A stretch of DNA of 6,137 nt from an uncultured Phascolarctobacterium sp. (GCA_946002345.1 CAMFZA010000107.1:1-6137); one strand, 5' to 3'. Shown: positions 1-5,266, numbered from the stretch's first letter. Notes: generated by a model from the sequence alone, not told the origin. Made by a program: numbers and translations.

Positions 1-1
1 G

Positions 2-307
2 GCGGATTCTGCCTTGGCTAGCAGGATTGGAGTAGATATGCTGCTGGCGGAAACCCTGGCTTCCTTAAAAAACAGGAAATTTGAGAATTTTGCCTTGGAA
101 AGCTATGCTTACAAGCTGGACTTTGCTCCTAACAGGGTTCAGACTGTTATTACCGGTCGCAGCAAGCTGTTCAAGGAGTTTACCTATGATAATTTACTGC
201 AGCTTGATTTGAGCAAAAATGCTGGAAGCTTGCTTTTACATGCTCATAAGCCTAATTTGCCTGCTTCCGAGGAGCTGCACAAAAGCCTGCGTGCTTGGCA
301 GTTCTAA
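2..307 (+). CDS. C-terminal end of an unrecognised protein (5' truncated by window edge)
   Basis: The frame is open from the first bases of the window to TAA at 305-307, about 101 residues, so the true start lies upstream. A TTG at 14 lies in frame but has no ribosome binding site before it, so this is the tail of a longer protein and not a small gene. The visible part is soluble-looking, mixed alpha/beta, leucine-rich and charged, with no membrane segment, signal or cysteine motif. I do not recognise the family; segments such as SLKNRKFENFALES and RVQTVITGRSKLFKEF gave me no confident match. A terminator follows about 40 bases downstream, so this is the last gene of its transcription unit. 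Confidence is high that it is coding, because the frame is intact, has ordinary codon use and ends just before a terminator. No function is offered. Confidence 0.75.
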   Translation, partial: ADSALASRIGVDMLLAETLASLKNRKFENFALESYAYKLDFAPNRVQTVITGRSKLFKEFTYDNLLQLDLSKNAGSLLLHAHKPNLPASEELHKSLRAWQF

Positions 308-344
308 GGATTTGCTTTATAAAAACAATATTTAACTTCATAAC

Positions 345-386
345 AAAGGCCTGCTCCTGCTTTACTAGCAGTGTGCAGGCTTTTTA
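345..386 (+). terminator. Rho-independent terminator of the upstream gene
   Basis: GCCTGC (349-354) pairs with GCAGGC (375-380), extended outward by AAAG/TTTT. Inside it, CTGC (357-360) pairs with GCAG (368-371) around a TTTACTA loop. A T-rich run (381-389) follows. This separates the gene ending at 307 from the symporter gene. Confidence 0.85.
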
Positions 387-402
387 TTTGCTACTCACAA
401 TA

Positions 403-411
403 TGCTATACT
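403..411 (+). promoter_or_regulatory. Possible upstream extended -10 promoter of the symporter gene
   Basis: TGCTATACT is an extended -10 (TGnTATACT). The -35 is poor: the best 16-base-spaced hexamer, TTATTT at 384-389, lies in the T-tract of the preceding terminator. It would start transcription near 418, at a perfect palindrome (419-430). It is weaker than the promoter at 446-474. Confidence 0.4.
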
Positions 412-418
412 ATTAAAA

Positions 419-430
419 TATACATGTATA
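419..430. promoter_or_regulatory. 12-bp perfect palindrome TATACATGTATA, possible operator
   Basis: TATACATGTATA reads the same on both strands. It lies between the two candidate promoters of the symporter gene, at the expected start point of the upstream one and about 15 bases before the -35 of the downstream one. That is a typical place for a dimeric regulator. No known regulator consensus was recognised, and the AT-rich composition makes chance occurrence possible. Confidence 0.3.
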
Positions 431-445
431 CAATTACCCTGCCTA

Positions 446-474
446 TTGTCTGAATAATCTACCTGTGTTACAAT
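446..474 (+). promoter_or_regulatory. Main promoter of the symporter gene
   Basis: TTGTCT (446-451), a 17-base spacer, and TACAAT (469-474), with an extended TGn element (466-468) directly before the -10. The start point should be near 481, giving a leader of about 68 bases. Confidence 0.8.
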
Positions 475-483
475 ATTGCACGT

Positions 484-505
484 GGTCTCCTAGGGAGTAG
501 GGACC
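484..505 (+). promoter_or_regulatory. Hairpin in the 5' leader of the symporter mRNA
   Basis: GGTC (484-487) can pair with GACC (502-505) and CC (489-490) with GG (500-501), leaving one bulged T. A competing small stem is CTCC (487-490) with GGAG (494-497). The two are mutually exclusive. The hairpin starts only a few bases after the predicted transcript start. It may only protect the 5' end, and no known riboswitch class was recognised. Confidence 0.3.
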
Positions 506-548
506 TAAATTTGATTTCTGCAAAAATTAGAGAGGGGCTTATGTACAC

Positions 549-1937
549 ATGTTAGATTTTTTAAATGCTTTTGATGCTTTAGTCTGGGGTCCGCCCTTAA
601 TGATTTTGTTAATTGGCACAGGCATCTTGCTCACTGTTCGTTTAGGCCTGCTGCAAATTATGAAGCTGCCTAAGGCACTGCAATTGATTTTTGCCGCTCG
701 AAGCAATGGTAGTGGCGATGTAAGTAGCTTTCAGGCTCTGTGTACTGCCTTAGCAGCTACAGTAGGTACTGGTAACATTGTAGGCGTAGCTACCGCTGTG
801 AAGGCCGGTGGCCCCGGTGCTCTGTTTTGGATGTGGATTGCGGCCTTTTTTGGCATGGCTACCAAGTATGCTGAAGGTGTGTTGGCTGTAAAATACCGCA
901 AGGTGGATGACAACGGCAATATTTCCGGTGGTCCCATGTACTATATTGAACAGGGTCTTGGCAAAAAGTATAAGCCCTTGGCAGTGATGTTTGCTATTTT
1001 CGGTGTGATGACAGCCAGCCTTGGCAGTGGCACATTCACCCAGGTAAATGCCATTACCTCCATTGTCAATGTATCCTTTGATCTACCCCTAGTTTATACT
1101 GCTGCTGTACTCACACTGCTGGTGGCTATTATTACCATTGGCGGCCTGCAGTCCATCGCTAAGGTGGCCAGCAAAATCGTGCCCTTTATGGCAGTGGTAT
1201 ACGTAATCAGTGCGATATCCGTGCTGGTTTATTATGTGGATGTGCTACCTGCTGCGATTAAACTGGTTCTTAACAGTGCCTTTACTACTACTGCAGCTCA
1301 GGGTGGCTTTTTGGGTGCTACCATCATGGTGGCTATTCGTAGCGGTATTGCTCGTGGCATTTATTCTAACGAAGCAGGCCTGGGCTCCGCACCTATTGTG
1401 GCTGCTGCTGCCAAAACCAAATGGCCGGCGGAGCAGGGATTGGTTTCTATGACTGGCACCTTTATCGATACCATTATCATTTGTACCATGACCGGCCTAA
1501 CACTGATCGTCAGCGGCGTGTGGTGTGGGGATGTGAATGGTGCAGCCATGACGGAGGCTGCCTTTGCCAGTGCCTTCCCGAGTATTGCTAAATATATGCT
1601 GACCTTTGGTCTGGTGCTCTTTGCCTTTAGCACCATTATTGGCTGGAGCTATTATGGAGAACGCTGCTGTGAATATCTCTTTGGTGTAAAGGGCATTATG
1701 CCGTACCGTATTTGCTACATTGTTTTGGTAGGCTTGGGTGTGTTCCTAAAGCTGGAGACCATTTGGGTTATTGCTGATATTGTTAATGGTCTCATGGCAA
1801 TACCAAACCTGATTGCCCTGCTAGGCTTGAGTGGAGTGGTGGTAGCCGAAACAAAGCTTTACTTTGAGCATTGGGAAAGGGTTCACGAGCGAAGAAAAAG
1901 TATGGACGATGCTAGCCCCAGTGAACTGAATGCTTAA
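549..1937 (+). CDS. alsT: Alanine/glycine:cation symporter (AGCS family)
   Basis: A complete 462-residue inner-membrane carrier that should take up alanine and/or glycine together with Na+ or H+. Family hallmarks are clear: the sodium:alanine symporter signature GGPGALFWMW (87-96) running into GMATKYAE (102-109), GTGNIVGVATAV (73-84), GGPMYYIEQGLG (127-138) and the conserved SNEAGLGSAP (273-282). About ten hydrophobic stretches span the protein, from 15-35 near the N-terminus to about 407-433. The C-terminal tail is charged and cytoplasmic-like. Length is normal for the family (about 440-490). The start is ATG 549, with AGAGGGG (531-537) as ribosome binding site; an ATG at 541 is out of frame and closes after four codons. 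Two TAA stops stand in tandem. The gene is monocistronic, with its own promoters and terminator. Exact substrate and coupling ion cannot be read from sequence. The symbol alsT follows Bacillus usage; agcS or dagA are also used for this family. Confidence 0.95.
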   Translation: MLDFLNAFDALVWGPPLMILLIGTGILLTVRLGLLQIMKLPKALQLIFAARSNGSGDVSSFQALCTALAATVGTGNIVGVATAVKAGGPGALFWMWIAAFFGMATKYAEGVLAVKYRKVDDNGNISGGPMYYIEQGLGKKYKPLAVMFAIFGVMTASLGSGTFTQVNAITSIVNVSFDLPLVYTAAVLTLLVAIITIGGLQSIAKVASKIVPFMAVVYVISAISVLVYYVDVLPAAIKLVLNSAFTTTAAQGGFLGATIMVAIRSGIARGIYSNEAGLGSAPIVAAAAKTKWPAEQGLVSMTGTFIDTIIICTMTGLTLIVSGVWCGDVNGAAMTEAAFASAFPSIAKYMLTFGLVLFAFSTIIGWSYYGERCCEYLFGVKGIMPYRICYIVLVGLGVFLKLETIWVIADIVNGLMAIPNLIALLGLSGVVVAETKLYFEHWERVHERRKSMDDASPSELNA

Positions 1938-1966
1938 TAAGTTTATAACAATAAAATATAAGTAAG

Positions 1967-1990
1967 CATCTTTAAATATTTAAGAAGATG
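1967..1990 (+). other. AT-rich hairpin after the symporter gene
   Basis: CATCTT (1967-1972) pairs with AAGATG (1985-1990). The interior TAAAT/ATTTA also pairs, with a two-base AG bulge on the 3' side. It lies about 30 bases after the stop codon and upstream of the true terminator. It has no T-tract, so it may protect the mRNA 3' end. Confidence 0.3.
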
Positions 1991-2038
1991 AAGGATAGGT
2001 TCTGTTTACAACTGAAGAAGTAGAAGAAGTGTGAGCGC

Positions 2039-2075
2039 ACCGCCGGTACAATTTGCATTGCCGGCGGTTTTTTTA
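2039..2075 (+). terminator. Strong Rho-independent terminator of the symporter gene
   Basis: ACCGCCGG (2039-2046) pairs perfectly with CCGGCGGT (2061-2068). Inside, CAAT (2049-2052) pairs with ATTG (2057-2060) around a TTGC tetraloop, with a two-base TA bulge. Seven Ts (2068-2074) follow. Confidence 0.93.
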
Positions 2076-2279
2076 TTTCTATAAAACTATGATTAAACAT
2101 GATCTAATTGCTAATGATGATGTAGGTACGCTAAGATTAATGGTGCTCATGAATATGTCAAATAAACTTATCTTATCACATAGTTCTGCAATCGATTTGC
2201 CATTGATAAATGTTGCAATCAATATTTCCTTTAAACCATACTTTGTGAAATGTAAATACTGTAAACGGAGATATTTTAT
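2076..2279. other. AT-rich intergenic stretch with no convincing gene
   Basis: The only sizeable frame begins inside the preceding terminator. Its first ATG (2089) has no ribosome binding site, and its product (ending CKYCKRRYFICFL) shows no domain I know. The one visible pattern is an imperfect direct repeat, TGCAATCGATTTG at 2187-2199 and TGCAATCAATATTT at 2214-2227. Otherwise I see nothing here. Confidence 0.5.
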
Positions 2280-2309
2280 TTGCTTTTTGTGATTTTGTTG
2301 GTGTATAAT
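2280..2309 (+). promoter_or_regulatory. Promoter of the signal-peptide reading frame
   Basis: TTGCTT (2280-2285), an 18-base spacer, and a consensus TATAAT (2304-2309). Transcription should begin near 2316, leaving a leader of about 58 bases before the ATG at 2374. Confidence 0.65.
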
Positions 2310-2373
2310 TAAGTTGGATTATTATGATTATATCTATAAATGGTTTAAGGTGTTTTTCATAAGGAGCGCAATC

Positions 2374-2541
2374 ATGAGCATTAAAAGGAAAGCATTACGA
2401 AGCGAAAATCGAGCTACCAGGAATAAGGGTGGCAGAATAAATATTTCTCTTAAAGAAAGATTGCTTAGGGGGTTACTGGCTATAGGCTTTACCATGGCTC
2501 CTTGGGCTGTGCCCTCGGCCTATGCGGATATTGTCAGATAA
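2374..2541 (+). pseudogene. Orphan secretion signal: N-terminal remnant of a probable large exported surface protein
   Basis: ATG 2374 follows AAGGAG (2360-2365) at an ideal 8-base distance, and a good promoter lies upstream, so expression signals are intact. An earlier in-frame start near 2314 is rejected because it lacks a binding site. The 55-residue product has a long, strongly basic N-region (about residues 1-32, rich in K and R), a hydrophobic core (LLAIGFTMAPWAV, 34-46) and a signal-peptidase I site PSAYA-D after residue 51. Only DIVR follows before two stops in tandem (TAA, TAG). An extended signal like this is typical of very large exported proteins, such as two-partner-secretion or autotransporter-type adhesins of diderm bacteria. 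Nothing like a mature domain follows in any frame, and insertion-sequence-like DNA begins about 50 bases later. The likeliest reading is a decapitated adhesin gene. A genuine short exported peptide is the less likely alternative. Confidence 0.55.
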
Positions 2542-2591
2542 TAGGTATGCTTGAATGCAGAAGTAAACGCAACTTAGGTCAAAAAGTCAAT

Positions 2592-2636
2592 GGGGCTGCA
2601 TCACGACATTTTTTGAGAGAGTTCTTCTTCAAAAAA
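2592..2636. mobile_element. Possible solitary insertion-sequence end
   Basis: GGGGCTGCATCACGACATTT starts here. It resembles the GGGGCTG-type termini of IS1182/ISL3-like elements, judged from memory only. TTTTTTGA (2609-2616) and TCAAAAAA (2629-2636) form a perfect 8-bp inverted repeat just inside it. No matching opposite end and no transposase of such a family is in the window, so it would be a relic of an element whose rest is lost. Confidence 0.3.
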
Positions 2637-2646
2637 ATCATCTCTT

Positions 2647-2671
2647 AAAATCGTTTCTGAGCGATTTTTTT
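2647..2671 (+). terminator. Rho-independent terminator-like hairpin
   Basis: AAAATCG (2647-2653) pairs with CGATTTT (2662-2668). Two further pairs close a TCTG loop, and the 3' arm runs into a seven-T tract (2665-2671). It would end transcripts coming from the promoter at 2280-2309. Confidence 0.6.
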
Positions 2672-2711
2672 GAGGTTACTCATATAGAATCATGGACCAA
2701 TATTGTATCGC

Positions 2712-2730
2712 GCTCATAAAATGAGCATTT
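2712..2730 (+). other. Small perfect hairpin
   Basis: GCTCAT (2712-2717), an AAA loop, ATGAGC (2721-2726), then ATTTTG. It could be a weak terminator on the + strand. The short T-run leaves this uncertain. Confidence 0.35.
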
Positions 2731-2737
2731 TGTCAAG

Positions 2738-2850
2738 TTTTGGACCTAGGGTAGGGCATAGCAAAGCTAGGGTGTCGCTTGTCCCAGTTGCAATTAGACT
2801 TGCGACCCCTCCGCACTTCCCATTAAGAGGTATATGTACACTTTTTTATT
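2738..2850. other. Gene-free GC-richer block of unknown nature
   Basis: This block is visibly more GC-rich than its surroundings. GGG plus GTCGC (2770-2778, one T bulged) can pair with GCGAC plus CCC (2802-2809). The minus strand has a short open stretch ending in PYPRSKT, but it has no start signal. The block may be non-coding interior of a decayed insertion sequence whose end is at 2592. I see no gene in it. Confidence 0.3.
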
Positions 2851-2870
2851 TAAATACTAAATGTTAACAG

Positions 2871-2899
2871 AAGCCGGAGAATTACATACTCTCCGGCTT
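2871..2899 (-). terminator. Hairpin at the 3' end of the transposase gene
   Basis: AAGCCGGAGA (2871-2880) and TCTCCGGCTT (2890-2899) form a perfect 10-bp stem around a 9-base loop, starting 10 bases past the transposase stop. On the minus strand the following bases (CTGTTAACATTT) are only moderately T-rich, so it is a likely terminator but not a textbook one. It may also stop outside transcription from entering the element. Confidence 0.6.
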
Positions 2900-2908
2900 A
2901 AACTTATA

Positions 2909-4237
2909 CTATTTGAATAATTTTGGCGTAAGGATTATCTCATCCGGAGGAATTTCTTCCATATGCATTACTTTCATAAGCTTCTTCATATCAGAGTTGC
3001 CATGCTTAATCTCTTCCTTAAGCAATTCATAAGGGCTTTTGCCACCAAAGATTTCACGCTTAACACTGTTAATATGATTCATTAAAAGGGTTATATCTTC
3101 GCTTGTAAACGGCCCAAGACTTGTTCCTTTAGGAATGGCATATCTAATAAACTCATGGTTCTTCTCAGCGCAACCTTTTTGCCAACTTGCCATAGGATCA
3201 CAATAGTAAACCTTAGTGCGAATCTCATTATCTTTAGTATATTCGAGGTTTACGTTATCCTTGAACTCACCACCATTGTCGGTTAGAAAGATTTTAAATA
3301 CTTTTCTGAAGCAGGCAAGACCTAATTCATGCTCCAAATACCTAAAAATGTTAACCACAGAAGAGGCTTTACCATCCGACAATAGAAACAGCAGCATAAG
3401 GTTATTACGCCTAAAAGTCATAGTAAGAAGACGCTTTCTAGATGATTTTGTGCCAAGAACAGTATCCATTTCTACCACATCAGAGTCATCATCAAACTCT
3501 AGGAGGTATTCCTTAAAATCACTGTATTTGCGCCCAATAAGATAAGCTTGGACTGCATATCCAGAAAGGTCCTTTTTTCTAGGCTTTCTTCTTTGTTTGT
3601 AGCCAACTTTACGCCGTAAGTCTATGTTCTTTATTGAGAAAAAACCTTTTTCAATATAGTTATATATGGTTCTAATAGATACAGGTATTTCATCCTTATG
3701 TTGGGCCATAATATGAATTAAAGGTTGACCTTTATTAATTAAAGGAGAAATTAGCTTATCAAGGCGCTTTATATCAGCTTCAGTTAAGCGAGTTGCATTT
3801 CTAGTTCTAGAACGATTATATTTACTACGTTTATCAGCTTCAACTGCTGAATAGAAGTATTTGTTTTTAATACACCTATCCTTAGCTTTACAATTGTTGC
3901 ATACATAAGGAGGCTTTGTCAGTTCTAAGCATTCTATGGCAAGATACTTTTTACATTTAGAGTGACAAAACCCAGGATAGTTCATTTTTTTACAGCTACG
4001 ACATAGATAATTACAACGATTATCTCCACACACATGTTGTAGAGTGCATTCTGAAACGTGAATACAATCATTACCAAATTTATACTGTGTAGATTGGTCA
4101 TCTCTGTTTCTCAAAATTTCCCTTGAGATTGTAGCTTTGTCTCGAGAGATAGATTTAGCTATTGAACTGAGAGAAGAGCCTTTCATAATACCACTTTCAA
4201 TTGCTAATCTATCACTAAAATCTAGTGGTGCAGCCAT
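2909..4237 (-). CDS. IS30-family transposase with a cysteine-rich N-terminal region
   Basis: An intact 442-residue DDE transposase expected to cut and join the ends of its insertion sequence. Residues about 1-45 form a helix-turn-helix of the IS30 type (SSLSSIAKSISRDKATISRE, 21-40). Residues 58-122 carry twelve cysteines, several in CxxC or CxxxC spacing (C75/C79/C82, C91/C95, C113/C116), suggesting bound zinc. A second helix-turn-helix-like part follows (IPVSIRTIYNYIEKG, 184-198). The catalytic core shows D258 (VEMDTVLG), D320 (FLTDNGGEF) and E358 (GCAEKNHEFIRYAIPKG), the last aligning with the IS30 NENTNG..R..FPKG motif. The product is longer than the usual 320-390 because of the cysteine-rich insert. 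ATG 4237 is preceded on the minus strand by AAAGGAG at five bases. Nothing indicates inactivation. It lies 123 bases downstream of a DUF6431-type gene on the same strand. Confidence 0.92.
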   Translation of the reverse strand: MAAPLDFSDRLAIESGIMKGSSLSSIAKSISRDKATISREILRNRDDQSTQYKFGNDCIHVSECTLQHVCGDNRCNYLCRSCKKMNYPGFCHSKCKKYLAIECLELTKPPYVCNNCKAKDRCIKNKYFYSAVEADKRSKYNRSRTRNATRLTEADIKRLDKLISPLINKGQPLIHIMAQHKDEIPVSIRTIYNYIEKGFFSIKNIDLRRKVGYKQRRKPRKKDLSGYAVQAYLIGRKYSDFKEYLLEFDDDSDVVEMDTVLGTKSSRKRLLTMTFRRNNLMLLFLLSDGKASSVVNIFRYLEHELGLACFRKVFKIFLTDNGGEFKDNVNLEYTKDNEIRTKVYYCDPMASWQKGCAEKNHEFIRYAIPKGTSLGPFTSEDITLLMNHINSVKREIFGGKSPYELLKEEIKHGNSDMKKLMKVMHMEEIPPDEIILTPKLFK

Positions 4238-4297
4238 GTTACTCCTTTCTGACAGACCGTTAGTATAGTGAAGACCCGGTTTTAAGCTGCCAAACTA

Positions 4298-4327
4298 ATC
4301 GTAACATTGGTTTTACATTTTAATCAA
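4298..4327 (-). promoter_or_regulatory. Weak candidate promoter of the transposase gene
   Basis: On the minus strand, TTGATT (4327-4322) is followed after 18 bases by TACGAT (4303-4298). An alternative -10, TATACT, lies at 4267-4262 but has no good -35. Low transposase expression would be normal for such elements. Confidence 0.3.
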
Positions 4328-4360
4328 AGCAAAGTAGGTGGTAATTTAAAAAAGAGCACA

Positions 4361-4870
4361 CTAATAGAATGGTTGCAGATAATTGTAAATTAGCTTAAGC
4401 AATATTTGCAACCAGTTATAACGAAGCTCTTCCCTGAAACTGAGTAACAAGCTATTAGATAGCACGAGCTTAAGAATGTTATCTGGGATGAGAGACCAGC
4501 GAGTGCGTATTGTAACAAATAGAAGCTTTCTAATCTCGTATAGCCATGACTTCCAACGTTTAATAGAGTCGGTAGAAGGATAATCCTCGGACTCTTCATC
4601 AAAAGGGTTCACAATGCCTTCTAAAGCTCCCTCAATGACCTCGGTTGCATAATGTTTATAGGGAGATAGACAGTCAGGTAGCTCATTATGCAGTGCATGG
4701 CAGCAAGGGCATAATAATCTCCTTATCTTTAAGACCTTAACTATACCGCCCTCAAGCTTCATATTACGAAATTTGTAGTCGTAATGTTTAAGGTGAGAGC
4801 CACAAATAGGACACACTGGATCAGGCTCGTTACTCCTACAGAAAAACCCCAAGGTATTTATTGAAGACAA
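4361..4870 (-). CDS. DUF6431-type zinc-ribbon protein, mobile-element accessory
   Basis: A 169-residue protein matching what I know of DUF6431: a zinc ribbon made of CPIC (20-23) and CPCC (54-57), the conserved ELPDCLSPYKHYATEVIEGA (63-82), a tryptophan-bearing helical segment (RWKSWLYEIRKLL, 105-117) and an ending of the form NWLQILLKLIYN (152-163). Members are commonly found beside transposase genes. Their biochemical role is unknown; DNA binding is a guess from the zinc ribbon. The C-terminus is intact. The start is doubtful: the frame opens only at TTG 4870, with no ribosome binding site. An overlapping frame from ATG 4895 (ending 4836) would join this one by a one-base shift at the G4T5 run (4850-4842), so the gene may be frameshifted. 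It is on the same strand as the downstream IS30 transposase and may form a two-gene element with it. Confidence 0.75.
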   Translation of the reverse strand: MSSINTLGFFCRSNEPDPVCPICGSHLKHYDYKFRNMKLEGGIVKVLKIRRLLCPCCHALHNELPDCLSPYKHYATEVIEGALEGIVNPFDEESEDYPSTDSIKRWKSWLYEIRKLLFVTIRTRWSLIPDNILKLVLSNSLLLSFREELRYNWLQILLKLIYNYLQPFY

Positions 4871-4889
4871 GTGTGTAATTTGATATAAT
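4861..4889 (+). promoter_or_regulatory. Outward-facing promoter at the upstream edge of the mobile element
   Basis: TTGAAG (4861-4866), a 17-base spacer, and consensus TATAAT (4884-4889), preceded by TGA (4881-4883), which makes an extended -10. The start point would be near 4896. It lies on the + strand within the first codons and leader of the minus-strand DUF6431 gene and points toward lexA. No protein gene follows closely, only hairpins. Confidence 0.6.
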
Positions 4890-4893
4890 TAAC

Positions 4894-4908
4894 ATGGTGA
4901 TACACCAT
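4894..4908. repeat. Perfect inverted repeat at the convergent start points
   Basis: ATGGTG (4894-4899), ATA, CACCAT (4903-4908). It covers the predicted start points of both the + promoter (about 4896) and the - promoter (about 4900). It could be an operator, or a hairpin at the 5' end of the + transcript. Confidence 0.45.
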
Positions 4909-4935
4909 TAGATCTCAGAGAAGAAAATCCGCCAA
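4907..4935 (-). promoter_or_regulatory. Candidate promoter of the DUF6431 gene
   Basis: On the minus strand, TTGGCG (4935-4930), a 17-base spacer, and TCTAAT (4912-4907). Transcription would start near 4900, about 30 bases before the TTG at 4870. It overlaps face to face with the + promoter at 4861-4889. Confidence 0.45.
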
Positions 4936-4960
4936 GATAGAGCTACTCTGAGATCTTCCT
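4910..4960 (+). ncRNA. Possible small-RNA 3' hairpin: 11-bp perfect inverted repeat downstream of the outward promoter
   Basis: AGATCTCAGAG (4910-4920) pairs perfectly with CTCTGAGATCT (4946-4956), enclosing 25 bases, and the + strand then reads TCCTTTC. With the promoter at 4861-4889 this predicts a transcript of about 60-65 bases made almost entirely of two hairpins. A smaller competing stem, AGAG (4939-4942) with CTCT (4946-4949), exists inside. The T-run is interrupted and the loop is long, so termination is not certain. The repeat may instead be an insertion-sequence end or an operator. Confidence 0.35.
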
Positions 4961-5266
4961 TTCATTAAAATTGATTAAATTTATTATAGAGTAAGTAAGA
5001 AGAACTAGTCAAATACATAACGACATTGGCTCTTGAATTATAATAAATATGATTCAGAAATTACAATAATCATTTCTGCAGAAGTAGTTTCAACCGATGT
5101 GAAGAGGTAAATGCAACCACTTTTAGAAAAAGGGTTGCAACTATTGATTCATTTAATGAGATAATAGGTATTAGATACAGATTGACCTTGCAAGACCAGT
5201 ATAGCAAATTTAACATAATATATATTATCGGACGTAAAAACTACAATTATTTTTCCGCACTTCTGT
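4957..5266. other. AT-rich gene-free stretch with hairpins
   Basis: I see no coding region on either strand and no recognisable gene remnant. The stretch holds an inverted repeat CAGAAAT (5055-5061)/ATTTCTG (5072-5078), the longer hairpin at 5112-5139, and an all-AT 14-bp palindrome at 5215-5228. An isolated TTGACC (5182-5187) has no matching -10. It may be insertion-sequence flank or decayed DNA upstream of lexA. Confidence 0.5.
5112..5139. repeat. Near-perfect 12-bp hairpin
   Basis: TGCAACC (5112-5118) pairs with GGTTGCA (5133-5139), and CTTTT (5120-5124) with AAAAG (5128-5132), around an AGA loop. Only A5119 is unpaired. No poly-T follows on the + strand, so it is not a normal terminator there. 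Function unknown. Confidence 0.5.

Noticed and set aside
2187..2227. Imperfect direct repeat of TGCAATC(G/A)AT as possible iterons or operator
   Set aside because: There are only two copies, diverging after ten bases, in AT-rich DNA with no replication gene nearby.
2053..2292. 79-codon frame downstream of the symporter gene
   Set aside because: It begins inside the terminator loop with TTG. Its internal ATG at 2089 lacks a ribosome binding site, and the product resembles no known domain.
2547..2648. 33-codon frame running through the insertion-sequence-like end (contains AASRHFLREFF)
   Set aside because: It has no ribosome binding site, and its composition is explained by the repeat end it crosses. 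Kept only as indirect support that a mobile-element end is present.
489..2756. Similar strings CCTAGGGAGTAGGG (489-502) and CCTAGGGTAGGG (2745-2756)
   Set aside because: The match is short with a two-base gap, and the flanking sequences are unrelated. Probably coincidence.
2738..2830. Minus-strand open stretch ending PYPRSKT
   Set aside because: It has a stop directly upstream, no start codon with a binding site, and a length of about 30 codons. Not a supportable gene.
5215..5228. All-AT 14-bp palindrome as an operator or origin element
   Set aside because: It is low-complexity alternating AT sequence, easily palindromic by chance, and not placed over a promoter.
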